The notes under the pieces: model-generated
Told to the model about the DNA's origin: nothing
What the model saw: only the letters and a program-made list of their open reading frames with translations
Databases searched by the model: none
Shown here: positions 8,227 to 16,937 of the stretch, in pieces
Numbering within the stretch: the stretch's first letter is position 1
Layout: the number at the start of each line of letters is the position of its first letter
Made by a program: the position numbers and the translations under genes
NCBI GenBank assembly: GCA_045863195.1
Contig: BTUI01000002.1
Coordinates: 62,001 to 126,000, forward strand
Origin: W-Chloroflexi-9 sp045863195
GTDB taxonomy: Bacteria > Chloroflexota > Dehalococcoidia > UBA2979
Direction: 5' to 3'
DNA length: 64,000 nucleotides

Positions 8227-9135
8227 TCAGCCGAGGATGACGAGCAGGGTGCCGGTGACGCAGAGCAGCGTGCCGAGCGCGATGCGGCGCGTGGGGCGTT
8301 CGCCGAGGAAGAGCATCGACAACGGGATCGCCATCAGCGGCGAGGTGGAGTTGAGGACGACGGTCTTCGCGGTCCCCGCCTCGGCGAGCGCGTAGATGTA
8401 GAGCCACGAGCCGATGCCGGTGCCGAGGATCCCGACGACGACGATCAGCGCGAGGTCGCGGCCGCGGGGGAGCCGGTGGCGGACGGCGCCGCGCGTCGCC
8501 ATGAGCATCACCCCGGCGATGATCAGGCCGCCGGTGGGGATGCGGATCGCGCCGGCGGCGGCGGTGCTCAGATCCTCGCGGCCGGCGGCGAGCAGCAGCG
8601 TGGCGCCGGTCCACGCGGCCGCGACGACCGTGACGGCGACCACCGTCTGCGCGGTCGTGGCCCTCGGCCGCTCGAGCGCGGCGAACGGCTCGACGGCCCG
8701 GATGACAACGAGGGTGCAGCCCGCCACCACGAGCACGCCGCCGAAGACGAGGTTCCAGTTGAACGGCTCGCCCAGGAGCAGGATGCCGCCGACGGCGCTC
8801 ATCGCCACCCAGAGCGCCGTCGTCGTCGGCGCCATGCGCTGGATGCCCACGTTGCCCAGCGCGCGGATGTAGGCGGTGTCGCCGATGCCGTAGCCGATGA
8901 GGCCGCTCACCACCATCGCCAGCACCGGCGCGGGCGCGCCCGTCAGGTTGAGGGTGGCGAAGCCGCCGTCCATGAGGAGGAACACGATCAGGAGCGGGGT
9001 CGCGGCGAGCAGGCGGAGCGCGCTCAGGACCGGCGCGTCATAGCGGCTGCCGAGGCGTGCAAGGGCGGTGCTGGTCCCGGCCCAGCCCACCGCCGACGCG
9101 AGCGCCGCAAGTTCTCCCACGCCCCACCGGTTCAA
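8227..9135 (-). CDS. EamA/DMT-family transporter
   Basis: Predicted 302 aa with ten hydrophobic segments arranged as two EamA halves. The second half ends with the typical SPLMAIPLSMLFLGERPT motif and the first half has WVAMSAVGGILLLGEPFNW. Likely an inner-membrane exporter of metabolites; substrate unknown. The reading frame is bounded upstream by a stop, leaving only TTG 9135 or GTG 9120 as starts; neither has a convincing Shine-Dalgarno, so the exact N-terminus is unsure. Confidence 0.85.
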   Translation of the reverse strand: MNRWGVGELAALASAVGWAGTSTALARLGSRYDAPVLSALRLLAATPLLIVFLLMDGGFATLNLTGAPAPVLAMVVSGLIGYGIGDTAYIRALGNVGIQRMAPTTTALWVAMSAVGGILLLGEPFNWNLVFGGVLVVAGCTLVVIRAVEPFAALERPRATTAQTVVAVTVVAAAWTGATLLLAAGREDLSTAAAGAIRIPTGGLIIAGVMLMATRGAVRHRLPRGRDLALIVVVGILGTGIGSWLYIYALAEAGTAKTVVLNSTSPLMAIPLSMLFLGERPTRRIALGTLLCVTGTLLVILG

Positions 9136-9200
9136 CGGGACGCACGTTCAGGTGCGCGCCATCATCGGGCCGCGCGGGACTGTGCGATAGCGGCGGGGAC

Positions 9201-10040
9201 TCAGGCCGGGCGGGGCGGCTCCCACGAGACGATGCCGATGAACGGACGGGCCTCCGGCAGGGCGATTCGGTCGCCCTGGCCGTACCACTCGTCCATCAGC
9301 GCGCGCATCCGGCGCTCCTTCTCGGAGCCTTCCGCGAGCCAGAGGAGGCGCCGGCCCTGCCGGTACGCGTCCTCGCGCGCCATCGGTTCGGCGGGCGCGG
9401 CCGGGCTGGCCGTGCGCACCTCGTACCGCCGTCCGCGCGCGCCGAGGAGCGCGACGAACTCGCGGAGGGCGGGTAGCGTCGCCATTGGCTCGCCGTGGAC
9501 GGCTTCCCAGAGCGGCGCGAGCGATGCGCCGCGCGCCTGCGCGCCGGCCATCACCACGCACGTCCGGCGCGTGTGCTGCTCCATCGCGTCGAGGAACGGG
9601 GCGATCGCCTCGATGTCGTAGAACACGTGGGCGGCCAGCGAGACATCCACGGTCTCCGCCCACGCCGGGTCGGGCCACCGGCCGTCACGGACCTCCACCT
9701 CGACGCCCGCCTCGGTGGCGGCGGCGGTGAGCGTCGCGCGCATCGCCTCGGACGGCTCGATGGCGACGACCCGTCGGGCGCTGCGCGCGAGCGGCACGGA
9801 GAAGCGGCCGCCGCCCGCGCCGATGTCCAGCACGGCGTCGTCGGGCCGGACCAGCGCCTCCAACGCGGGCCACTCCAGGTTCTCGCGGACGCCCGCGCGG
9901 AAGCTGCCGGCGATCGGCGCGTAGTAGTCGCTGGAGGCGGGACGGTCCTCGCGCAGGCGCTCGACCTGCTCGCGGTCGGCGGCGACAAGGGCGGCCCAGG
10001 CGGCCAGGGCTTCGGCTTCGGTGGGGCGTAGGGTGTTCAT
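9201..10040 (-). CDS. class I SAM-dependent methyltransferase
   Basis: Predicted 279 aa. Motif I VLDIGAGGGRFSVPLA at about 76-91, followed by the acidic strand end VVAIEPSEAM, and a later motif DVSLAAHVFYDIE. Substrate unknown. The gene is probably leaderless: TATCGT on the minus strand (10053-10048) is 7 nt before the ATG and there is no Shine-Dalgarno. Confidence 0.82.
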   Translation of the reverse strand: MNTLRPTEAEALAAWAALVAADREQVERLREDRPASSDYYAPIAGSFRAGVRENLEWPALEALVRPDDAVLDIGAGGGRFSVPLARSARRVVAIEPSEAMRATLTAAATEAGVEVEVRDGRWPDPAWAETVDVSLAAHVFYDIEAIAPFLDAMEQHTRRTCVVMAGAQARGASLAPLWEAVHGEPMATLPALREFVALLGARGRRYEVRTASPAAPAEPMAREDAYRQGRRLLWLAEGSEKERRMRALMDEWYGQGDRIALPEARPFIGIVSWEPPRPA

Positions 10041-10047
10041 TCAGCAG

Positions 10048-10094
10048 ACGATACTCCGTCTCAACGGGGTGTGTCACGGGGTGCGGACTACAAT
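10048..10094. promoter_or_regulatory. back-to-back leaderless promoters
   Basis: Minus-strand TATCGT (10053-10048) lies 7 nt from the methyltransferase ATG at 10040. Plus-strand TACAAT (10089-10094) lies 6 nt from the ABC ATPase ATG at 10101. Neither gene has a Shine-Dalgarno, so both transcripts should begin at or next to the initiation codon. Confidence 0.6.
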
Positions 10095-10100
10095 CCGGCC

Positions 10101-11051
10101 ATGGCGCAGGCACCCGCGACCCCGGCCGTCCTCCGCGTGGAGGGGCTCTCGAAGCACTACCCGAACGTGGCGGCGGTGGACGGCATCGACCTGGAGGTGC
10201 GGGCGGGCGAGGTGTTCGGCCTGCTCGGCCCGAACGGGTGCGGCAAGTCGACCACGCTGAACATGGTGCTCGGGCTGGTGCGGCCGACGGCCGGCACGGT
10301 CGCCATCGCCGGCCACGACCTCCACACCGAGCGGCGCGCCGCGCTTGCCTCGATCGGCGGGCTGGTGGAGGGCACCGCGCTCTATCCGTACCTCAGCGGA
10401 CGCGACAACCTGCGCCTGCTGGCGCGGCTGCGTGGCCTGCCGCCCGGGCGCGTCGACGAGGCGCTCGCGCAGGTGGAGATGGGCTACGCGGCCGACCGCA
10501 CGTTCGGTGACTACTCGCAGGGCATGCGGCAGCGGCTGGGCGTGGCCGCCGCGCTGCTGCACCGCCCGGCGATCGTCGTGCTGGACGAGCCGACGAGCGG
10601 CCTGGACCCGGCGGGGACGCGCGACATGCGCGCGCTGATGCCGGCGCTTGCTCGCGAGGGGCGCGCGGTGTTGCTGACGAGCCACCTGCTGAACGAGGTG
10701 GAGCAGACCTGCGACCGCCTCGCGATCATGCAGCGCGGCAAGATCATCGCGACCGGCGAGGTGGACACGCTGCTCGGCCAGCATCGCGGCACGTTCGTCG
10801 TCCGGGTCGAGGACGCCGAGGTCGAGGCCGCGCTCACGGCGCTCCGCTCCCTGGCGGCAGTCGCGGACGTCATGGCGGCCGCGGATGGGCTGCATGTCTC
10901 CTTCGTCGCCGGCGGCGCGGTGGACGGCGCGACGTTGAACCGGGCGCTGGTCGCCGCCGGGGTCTACGCACGCGAGATCCGTCCGGAGGGCCCGTCGCTG
11001 GAGTCGGTCTTCCTGGAACTGACGGGCGACACCGCGGGGAGGATGTCGTGA
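10101..11051 (+). CDS. ABC exporter ATPase subunit (CcmA/DrrA type)
   Basis: Predicted 316 aa. Walker A GPNGCGKST, Q-loop region, signature DYSQGMRQR (degenerate LSGGQ, usual in DrrA/CcmA relatives), Walker B IVVLDEPTSGLDP and H-switch TSHLLNEVE, plus a C-terminal extension typical of ABC-2 ATPases. Pairs with the permease that follows, with a 4-base overlap. Start set at ATG 10101, directly after the -10 box TACAAT; a frame start at 10071 would precede that promoter. Confidence 0.9.
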   Translation: MAQAPATPAVLRVEGLSKHYPNVAAVDGIDLEVRAGEVFGLLGPNGCGKSTTLNMVLGLVRPTAGTVAIAGHDLHTERRAALASIGGLVEGTALYPYLSGRDNLRLLARLRGLPPGRVDEALAQVEMGYAADRTFGDYSQGMRQRLGVAAALLHRPAIVVLDEPTSGLDPAGTRDMRALMPALAREGRAVLLTSHLLNEVEQTCDRLAIMQRGKIIATGEVDTLLGQHRGTFVVRVEDAEVEAALTALRSLAAVADVMAAADGLHVSFVAGGAVDGATLNRALVAAGVYAREIRPEGPSLESVFLELTGDTAGRMS

Positions 11052-11926
11052 GCGCGCTCGTCGCCATGGAATGGCACAAGATCGCGCGCCGGCGTCTCAA
11101 CCACATCGTCCTCGGCGTGCTCTGCGCGATCCTCGTGCTGCTGTACGTGCTGCTCTGGCTGGCGACCGGTGTGGTGGAAGACGTGGGGCTGGGCGGCGAG
11201 GGGATGGTGAGCGAGTTGCGCTCCTCCCTGTTCCTCGAAGAGACGGTGCCGTTCGCGCTGATGATGCTGTACGGCTTCGGGCTGATGGCCGCGCTGGTGA
11301 TGGTGGGCGCGAACGTGGGCGCCGAGTACACCTGGAACACGGTCCGCACGATGACCACCGCCGAGCCGCACCGCTGGCGCTGGCTCGCGGCGAAGGGGAT
11401 CGCGCTCCTCGGCGCGACGCTCTTCGGCCTGCTGGTCGGGCTGTTGGTGGTGCTCCTCACGAGTACGGTGATCACGTTGATCGACGGACGACTGGACCTG
11501 GGGTTCGTGGACGGGCCGTACCTGCGCCACTCGGCCGCCTCGTTCGGACGGCTGCTCGTGCAGATCGCGCCGTACCTGTCGCTCTCGTTCATGTTCGCGG
11601 TGATCGGTCGCTCGCCCACCTCCGGGATCGCGATCTCGATCGGCGTGATGTTCCTGGAGGCGATCGTCGGCGGGATGATGACGCTGGCCGGCGGCTGGGT
11701 GGCGGAGATCCCGCGCTTCGGGCTGGACTACAACGCCGACTCGCTCTCGATGGAGGCGGGTGGCCTCTTCGGCCAGATGGCGGATTCCGCCGCATCGCCG
11801 TTCGCGAGCGTCATGGAGTTGCCGGACCCGAAGGTGGCCGCTGCGGTGCTGCTGACCTGGGCGGTCGTGTTCCTCGGGATTGCGTTCTGGCGCTTCCAGC
11901 GCCAGGACTTCGAGTACCAGGGCTAG
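11048..11926 (+). CDS. ABC-2 type transporter permease
   Basis: Predicted 292 aa with about six membrane spans, the first at residues 20-40, a large loop before span 2 at about 80-100, and a C-terminal span at about 260-285. ABC-2 permeases of this sort export drugs, lipids or glycans. GTG 11048 overlaps the ATPase stop, and the two probably form one complex. Substrate unknown. Its TAG stop is read as the stop of the convergent gene too (CTAG, 11923-11926). Confidence 0.82.
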   Translation: MSALVAMEWHKIARRRLNHIVLGVLCAILVLLYVLLWLATGVVEDVGLGGEGMVSELRSSLFLEETVPFALMMLYGFGLMAALVMVGANVGAEYTWNTVRTMTTAEPHRWRWLAAKGIALLGATLFGLLVGLLVVLLTSTVITLIDGRLDLGFVDGPYLRHSAASFGRLLVQIAPYLSLSFMFAVIGRSPTSGIAISIGVMFLEAIVGGMMTLAGGWVAEIPRFGLDYNADSLSMEAGGLFGQMADSAASPFASVMELPDPKVAAAVLLTWAVVFLGIAFWRFQRQDFEYQG

Positions 11927-12684
11927 AACGGCAGCGTGCGCCCCGCCCGCACGAGGGCGGCCCGACGCACCCGCGCGTCCGGCATCAGCCGCTCCACCTC
12001 CGCCCAGAAGCGCGGGCCGTGGTTGGGGTGCAGCAGGTGGCACAGCTCGTGCACCACCACGTAGTCGATGAGTCGGTGCTCCAGCATCGCCAGCCGCCAG
12101 TTGAAGCGGAGCGTGCCGTCCGGCGCGCATGACCCCCAGCGGCGGCGCTGGTCACGTACCAGCACCCGGGACGGCGACGCGCCGAGGCGCGCCGACCACT
12201 GCTCCACACGCCACGGGATCTCCTCCTCCGCCCGCGCGCGGTACCAGTTCCGCAGCGCCGCCTCGATCGAGGCACGACGGGACGCCTCCGGGATCCGGCG
12301 CGGGATGTCGATGCAGAGGTTGAGGAGATCGAGCCGCACCTGCACGCGGCGGATCGCGCGGTCCTCCACGAGCAGCGGCAGCGAGCGTCCGAGGTACGGG
12401 AGGTGCTCGCCGGTGGCGAACTCCACCGTGCGGGGCGCCTCCATCGCCGGGCGGCGGCCGTGCTTCAGGATCCACGGCACGCGGCTGCGGACGAAGGCGG
12501 CGATCTCGTGCTGGGATGCCCACATCGGGGCGGCGACGCGGACGCCCTCTGCCTCGATCGTCATCTCGATCGTCTTGCGGCGGCGCGCGCTGCGGACCAC
12601 GCGATAGGACACGGCCACGCCGTCACGCTCGACGACGCCGTGTTCGGCCTCGGGCGGTGCGGGCGGGCGGCGACCGAAGCGCAT
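11923..12684 (-). CDS. YgjP-like (DUF45) zinc metallopeptidase
   Basis: Predicted 253 aa. C-terminal HELCHLLHPNHGPRFW gives the HExxH-x5-H zinc site of the YgjP/WLM-like family, preceded by the conserved RWGSCAPDGTLRFNWRL strand. The N-terminal half is the beta domain with the family phrase SRVPWILKH. The biological role of the family is poorly defined. GGAG lies 6 nt before ATG 12684; a -10-like TACGCT lies about 50 nt upstream. Confidence 0.87.
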   Translation of the reverse strand: MRFGRRPPAPPEAEHGVVERDGVAVSYRVVRSARRRKTIEMTIEAEGVRVAAPMWASQHEIAAFVRSRVPWILKHGRRPAMEAPRTVEFATGEHLPYLGRSLPLLVEDRAIRRVQVRLDLLNLCIDIPRRIPEASRRASIEAALRNWYRARAEEEIPWRVEQWSARLGASPSRVLVRDQRRRWGSCAPDGTLRFNWRLAMLEHRLIDYVVVHELCHLLHPNHGPRFWAEVERLMPDARVRRAALVRAGRTLPF

Positions 12685-12780
12685 GCGTCACTCCGACGGG
12701 TCGCGCCGGGGACGCGCGCCCACGCGATCAGCGTAACGCCGCCGGGAGGCGCGGCGGGGCGAGGTGCACGAGAGTCAGGG

Positions 12781-13617
12781 TCAGGCGGAGGCGGCGTCCG
12801 CGGCCTCGGGCAGGCCGGGCGGCTTCATCATCCCGGCGGGCCGCCGGTTGGCGACGCTGCAGACGGTGGTGCGGCCGATGGCGCCCTCCTCGTCGTACAG
12901 CGCGCACTCGCCGACGGCGATGCCGTCCACGCTGTGGTGCGCGACGACCTCGATGCCGATCCACTCGCCCACCGGGTAGCGGTGGAGGTAGAGCGTGGCG
13001 TCCGCGTTCACGAAGTTCAGCCCGGCGCTGCCGGAGTTCGCGAACGGGTTGGCGAAGTCCGACACCTGCGCCACGCGCACGAACGGCGTGAGTTCCACGC
13101 CCTGCACGAAGTCGAGCGACTCCCGCATCCACGCGCGCTTCTGGCCCTGCGAGCCGAAGTCGCCCTCGATGCGGCGGGTCTCCCAGACCGGCGTCATGCC
13201 GGGCGGGCCCTTCATCTCCTGCGGCGCGATGAGGTCCGGCGGGGGCACCTCCCACAGCGGCGGCGACCAGACCTGGCCCTCCGGCTGCTCCGCGCGGCGC
13301 AGGAACACCACGCTGCCGCGCGCGATCTCGGTGCCGTCGTCGCCGGTGATGGAGGCGTCCACCACGCGGATGCGGTTGCCATCGCGCCGGACGGAGGTGG
13401 TGAGGTTCACCGGCGCCATCGGCGCCACGCGGAACATGTCCGTGGTGAGGCGCGCCGCGTGGAAGTCCGGGTCGCCGTGCTCGGTCTCCACGGCATGCGC
13501 GATCAGGCCCGCGAGCACGCGGCCGTGGAGGGACTGCGGATCCCACGGGCCACGGGTCAGCGGGGTCGGGAGGAAGCGGCCGGGGCCGTCCTGCTCGAAG
13601 AAGAAGTCGCGCGCCAT
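12781..13617 (-). CDS. acyl-CoA thioesterase family protein (double hotdog)
   Basis: Predicted 278 aa, matching double-hotdog acyl-CoA thioesterases: HGRVLAGLIAHAVE in the first hotdog and FVNADATLYLHRYPVGEWIG followed by SVDGIAVGECALYDEEGAIGR in the second. Probably cleaves fatty acyl-CoA. The ATG at 13617 is the likely start because a -10 box TAGCAT (minus strand, 13631-13626) lies 8 nt before it; this would be a leaderless message. Confidence 0.83.
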   Translation of the reverse strand: MARDFFFEQDGPGRFLPTPLTRGPWDPQSLHGRVLAGLIAHAVETEHGDPDFHAARLTTDMFRVAPMAPVNLTTSVRRDGNRIRVVDASITGDDGTEIARGSVVFLRRAEQPEGQVWSPPLWEVPPPDLIAPQEMKGPPGMTPVWETRRIEGDFGSQGQKRAWMRESLDFVQGVELTPFVRVAQVSDFANPFANSGSAGLNFVNADATLYLHRYPVGEWIGIEVVAHHSVDGIAVGECALYDEEGAIGRTTVCSVANRRPAGMMKPPGLPEAADAASA

Positions 13618-13625
13618 GGCGGTCG

Positions 13626-13688
13626 ATGCTACGGGCACGCCTCCTGAGCGTCGAGGGTGCCCCGTGGCGGTGCGGAACCCGCTAGGGT
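13626..13688. promoter_or_regulatory. divergent promoters, thioesterase (leaderless) and UPF0316 gene
   Basis: TAGCAT on the minus strand (13631-13626) is 8 nt from the thioesterase ATG. TAGGGT on the plus strand (13683-13688) should start a roughly 19-nt leader that contains GAGGGGAG before the GTG at 13714. One intergenic region thus has one leaderless and one leadered gene. Confidence 0.5.
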
Positions 13689-13713
13689 GAGGCTGTTCGA
13701 GGGGAGCCGTCTC

Positions 13714-14262
13714 GTGGAGTGGTACCTGCCGTTCCTGATTTTCGGCGCGCGGATCCTGGATGTGTCGCTGGGGACGCTCCGCGTCATGCTCACGGTGAGC
13801 GGCAGCCGCTGGATTGCGGCGGCGCTCGGCTTCGTCGAACTCACGATCTGGGCGCTCGCCGTCGGTGGGCTCGTCAACAACCTCACGAACCCGTTCGCGC
13901 TGGTGGCGTACGCGGGCGGCTTCGCCGCGGGCACGCTGGTGGGGCTGACGATCGAGGACCGGCTGGCGCTTGGCTTCCGCACCGTGCAGATCGTGAACGC
14001 CGACAGCGGCGTCGACCTCGCCTCGCGGCTGCGCGAGGCGGGCTACCGGGTGACGGAACTGGCGGGCGAGGGACGCTCCGGGCCGGTGGAGGTGAGCCTG
14101 CTGGTGATCCGCCGGCGACAGCTCGGCGACCTGCGCCGGCTGATCACGGAGGTCGCTCCGGGCGCGTTCATGACGGTGGAGCGGGCCGACCGCCCGGCGG
14201 GCGGCGCGTTCGGCGCGCTCGGCGGGCGGCGGTCGTGGTGGCGCTTCGGGCCGTTCAAGTAA
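13714..14262 (+). CDS. UPF0316/DUF2179 membrane protein
   Basis: Predicted 182 aa. Two or three N-terminal membrane spans with the family phrase ARILDVSLGTLRVMLTVSG and LVAYAGGFAAGTLVGLTIEDRLA, then a cytoplasmic DUF2179 domain of about 80 residues (TVQIVNADSG to AFMTVERAD). Function of UPF0316 is not established. GTG 13714 is favoured by the GAGGGGAG 6-7 nt upstream. Confidence 0.85.
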   Translation: MEWYLPFLIFGARILDVSLGTLRVMLTVSGSRWIAAALGFVELTIWALAVGGLVNNLTNPFALVAYAGGFAAGTLVGLTIEDRLALGFRTVQIVNADSGVDLASRLREAGYRVTELAGEGRSGPVEVSLLVIRRRQLGDLRRLITEVAPGAFMTVERADRPAGGAFGALGGRRSWWRFGPFK

Positions 14263-14274
14263 CCCGACCCCGGC

Positions 14275-14640
14275 TCAGCGCGCCGGGGCTTCCTCGATCA
14301 GCCACTCGATCAGGCGGTCGACCTCCTGCTGGCTGAGGCCGCCGTTCAGCACCTGCGCGCCCCAGCCCGGCATCGCCGTCCCCTGGCGGCCGAGGGCGAT
14401 GGCGGCGGCCCACTCGTCGCGCGTGGAGAGCCGGTCCGGCGTGAGCGCCGGGCCGATGCGCCCCTCGCGCTCCGGGCCGTGGCAGGAGGAGCAGTTGCGC
14501 GCGTAGAAGACGTGCGCCTCGCGCCCCCCGACGAGGTCCTCGGGCGGCACGTCTGGCGGGGGAGCGTCGCTCCCGGTGCAGGCCGCGGCGGCGACCGCGC
14601 CGAACGCTGCCATTGTCACGAGCCATCCACGTCGCGGCAT
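14275..14640 (-). CDS. monohaem cytochrome c lipoprotein
   Basis: Predicted 121 aa. Signal sequence with lipobox AAAC, then a class I cytochrome c domain: CSSCH haem-binding motif around residue 50 and TAMPGWG with the axial Met around residue 90. Likely a membrane-anchored electron carrier on the outer face, a candidate donor for the terminal oxidase at 39-43 kb. The ATG at 14640 has GGGAGG 5 nt upstream; a GTG 6 nt earlier is less likely. Confidence 0.88.
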   Translation of the reverse strand: MPRRGWLVTMAAFGAVAAAACTGSDAPPPDVPPEDLVGGREAHVFYARNCSSCHGPEREGRIGPALTPDRLSTRDEWAAAIALGRQGTAMPGWGAQVLNGGLSQQEVDRLIEWLIEEAPAR

Positions 14641-14884
14641 GCGCACCTCCCGGTGACCGAGGATACGGAACGGGCACGGCTACCGTCCCCGACCCCGCAG
14701 CCGTTACACCCCAGGCAGGATGTCTGTCAGACTCCGTCCAGAACCCTCGGAATGCTCTAGAAACCTCGCAAACCTGACCTCGCTCGTGAGGCTTTACCCC
14801 GTCACGATGTTTCGGGCCGCTGGTCAGGCGGCGCCACGGAGGTATCCAAATCACTCTGCGTAGACAGAAGGAATCACAGATTTG
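14641..14884. promoter_or_regulatory. intergenic region before the FecBCD-like operon
   Basis: 244 bp without a gene. It contains a small CCTC/GAGG hairpin near 14777-14790, an inverted pair CAAATC (14847-14852) and GATTTG (14879-14884) flanking the Shine-Dalgarno AAGGAA, and no clear -35/-10 pair. The length suggests a leader with possible metal- or cofactor-dependent control, but I cannot assign a riboswitch class. Confidence 0.35.
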
Positions 14885-15874
14885 ATGCGCCACCGAACCA
14901 TGATCCTGGCGGCTGCGGCCGCCAGCGCCGTGTTCCTCGCGGCCTGCTCCAGCGACGAGGAGGCCACGCCGACGGCGACGGCCGCCGCCACCGAGGTGGC
15001 GACGGCGACCGTTGAGGCGACGCCCGCGCCGGCGTTCCCAGTGGAGGTCACCGACCTCCTGGGCCGCGCCGTCACGATCGAGGCGAAGCCCGAGAAGATC
15101 GTTGCGATCAGCCCGACCTCGGTGGAGGTCGTGTACGCGGTGGGCGGCACGATCGTCGGCCGCTCGTCCTCGGTGGACTTCCCGGCTGAGGCAGCGGGTG
15201 CGGCGGACGTGGGCAGCGCCTACCAGCCGAACGTGGAGGCGATCCTTGCGCTCGCCCCCGACCTGATCGTGGCCGACTCGGTCATCCACCAGGACCCGGC
15301 CGTGCAGGGCCTGATCGAGGGCATCGGCGTGCCGGTCGTGTACGCGGGCGCCGACTCCGTGGAGGAGGTCATCGAAGCCCTCCGCCTGATGGGCCAGATC
15401 CTGGACGCCGGTGAGGCGGCCGAGGCGAAGGTCGCGGAGATCGAGAAGGCGGTCGCGGACGCCAAGGCGGCGCTGGCCGGCAAGGACGTGAGCGTGGTGG
15501 CGATCATCGCCGACCGCGACAACACGCTGTACGCGGCGGTGGCGGACTCCTGGACCGGCAACCTGTTCACCACGCTGGGCGTGACGAACATCGCCGGTGA
15601 CCTGCCGCAGGCCGGGCCGTTCCCGGGCTACGCGACCCTGGCGCCCGAGGTGCTGCTGCAGGCCGACCCGACGTTCATCCTCACGGTGACGCCGGCGCCG
15701 GCGCCGGCGCCGCGGCTGTCGACGCTGATCCCGGCGGTCCCGCCGTTCCGCGGTCTGGGCGCCGTGGCCGGCAACAAGGTCGTGGAGCTGGACCTGCAGT
15801 TGTTCCTGCAGGCCCCGGGCCCCCGCGTGGTGGAGGCGCTGGCCTCGCTGGCGGAGACGCTCTCCGCGGAGTAA
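14885..15874 (+). CDS. periplasmic-binding lipoprotein of a FecBCD/BtuF-type importer
   Basis: Predicted 329 aa. Lipobox LAAC near residue 20, a Thr/Ala-rich linker, then the helical-backbone binding fold (Peripla_BP_2) with the phrases VAISPTSVEVVYAVG, PNVEAILALAPDLIVAD and GVPVVYA. Binds an iron chelate, haem, corrinoid or similar ligand for import; which one cannot be told. A run of GCCGGC repeats (15691-15712) encodes an Ala-Pro repeat. An ATG at 14885 follows AAGGAA by about 11 nt; the TTG just before it is unlikely. Confidence 0.85.
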   Translation: MRHRTMILAAAAASAVFLAACSSDEEATPTATAAATEVATATVEATPAPAFPVEVTDLLGRAVTIEAKPEKIVAISPTSVEVVYAVGGTIVGRSSSVDFPAEAAGAADVGSAYQPNVEAILALAPDLIVADSVIHQDPAVQGLIEGIGVPVVYAGADSVEEVIEALRLMGQILDAGEAAEAKVAEIEKAVADAKAALAGKDVSVVAIIADRDNTLYAAVADSWTGNLFTTLGVTNIAGDLPQAGPFPGYATLAPEVLLQADPTFILTVTPAPAPAPRLSTLIPAVPPFRGLGAVAGNKVVELDLQLFLQAPGPRVVEALASLAETLSAE

Positions 15875-15895
15875 GTCTGTACGCATGACGGAACT

Positions 15896-15946
15896 CGCCC
15901 CTTCGGGCGGCCCACTGAGCGGGTCCGGCGCACGCCGGGCCCGCTC
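15896..15946 (+). promoter_or_regulatory. tandem hairpins between binding-protein and permease genes
   Basis: CGCCC/GGGCG stem (15896-15909, loop CTTC) is followed by a 14-bp stem, 15917-15930 pairing with 15933-15946, with a single G-U pair. There is no T-run. Strong intercistronic hairpins after the binding-protein gene are classic for ABC import operons, where they protect the upstream mRNA and lower permease expression. If so, the permease starts at 15963 rather than at 15885. Confidence 0.6.
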
Positions 15947-15962
15947 ATGGCGTGCGGCGCGG

Positions 15963-16937
15963 ATGCGCCGCTTCGCGCTGTTCGCGGGGGCCACCGGCGC
16001 GTTGCTGGTGGCGGTCTCGCTCCTCAGCCTGATGTGGGGCGCCGTCGACTTCACGCCCGCCGAGGCGGTCGCGGGGCTGTGGCCCGGCGGCGATGCGTTC
16101 TCCCGCACGATCGTGTGGGAGATCCGGTTCCCGCGCGTGCTCACCGCCGTGGTCGTGGGCGCGAGCCTCGCCGTCTCCGGCACGCTGCTCCAGGTGGTGA
16201 CGCGCAACCCGCTCGCCGACCCCACGATCCTCGGCATCTCCTCCGGGGCGGGCCTTGGTACGGCGCTGGTGCTGGCGATCAGCCCGGGCGCGGCGGTGAC
16301 GGTGCTGGTGGGGGTGGGGGCCGCCGGCGGGATCGCCGGCGCCTCGATCATCCTCTTCCTCGCGTGGCAGGGCGAGGTCTCCTCGATCCGCCTCACGCTC
16401 GCCGGCGTCGCGCTGTCGGCGTTCTTCGGCGCGATCATCGTCGCGCTGCTGTCCTCGTCGAGGACGTTCGTGGAACTCGGGCTCGGCTTCCTCGCCGGCG
16501 GGCTGTACGGCTCCGGCTGGGCGGATGCCCGCGCCTCCGCGCCGCTGATGCTTCCCGGCGTGTTGCTCTCGTTCGCGCTGGCGGGCCGCCTGAACGCGCT
16601 CGCGCTCGGCGACGACATGGCCGCGGGTCTCGGCGTGATGGCGGACCGCACGAGGGCGCTGACGCTGACGCTGGCGGGCGCGCTGGCCGGCGTCGCGGTG
16701 GCGCTCGCCGGGCTCGTCTCGTTCGTCGGGCTGGTCTCGCCGCACCTCGCGCGGTTCGCGGTGGGCGACGACCATCGCTACCTGATCCCGGCCTCCGCGC
16801 TGACGGGCGCGCTGCTGGTGGTGGCGGCGGACCTCGTCGCGCGGCTGGTGATCCAGCCGTCCGAGCTGCCGATGGGCATCTTCACCGCCGCGGTGGGCGC
16901 GCCGTTCCTCCTGTACCTGCTGAGGTTCCGCGCATGA
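15963..16937 (+). CDS. FecCD-type ABC importer permease
   Basis: Predicted 324 aa from ATG 15963 (350 aa if ATG 15885 is used). The family phrases are present: RFPRVLTAVVVGASLAVSG, NPLADPTILGISSGAGLG and the C-terminal LVSFVGLVSPHLARF. About ten membrane helices. I favour the later start because the first 26 codons of the longer form coincide with two strong hairpins and the later ATG opens directly into helix 1. Overlaps the ATPase gene by 4 bases. Confidence 0.9.
   Translation: MRRFALFAGATGALLVAVSLLSLMWGAVDFTPAEAVAGLWPGGDAFSRTIVWEIRFPRVLTAVVVGASLAVSGTLLQVVTRNPLADPTILGISSGAGLGTALVLAISPGAAVTVLVGVGAAGGIAGASIILFLAWQGEVSSIRLTLAGVALSAFFGAIIVALLSSSRTFVELGLGFLAGGLYGSGWADARASAPLMLPGVLLSFALAGRLNALALGDDMAAGLGVMADRTRALTLTLAGALAGVAVALAGLVSFVGLVSPHLARFAVGDDHRYLIPASALTGALLVVAADLVARLVIQPSELPMGIFTAAVGAPFLLYLLRFRA

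Noticed and set aside
14712..14727. AGGCAGGATGTCTGTC resembling the cobalamin-riboswitch B12 box before the FecBCD-like operon
   Set aside because: Only about two thirds of the box positions match and the conserved GCCACTG element and surrounding stems are not found; too weak to call a riboswitch.
15691..15712. GCCGGC tandem repeat as a phase-variable microsatellite
   Set aside because: It is in frame with an Ala-Pro-rich loop of the binding protein and a six-base unit would not shift the frame.
14255..16651. 798-codon frame antisense to the binding-protein and permease genes
   Set aside because: Low-complexity His/Arg-rich translation and full overlap with real genes.
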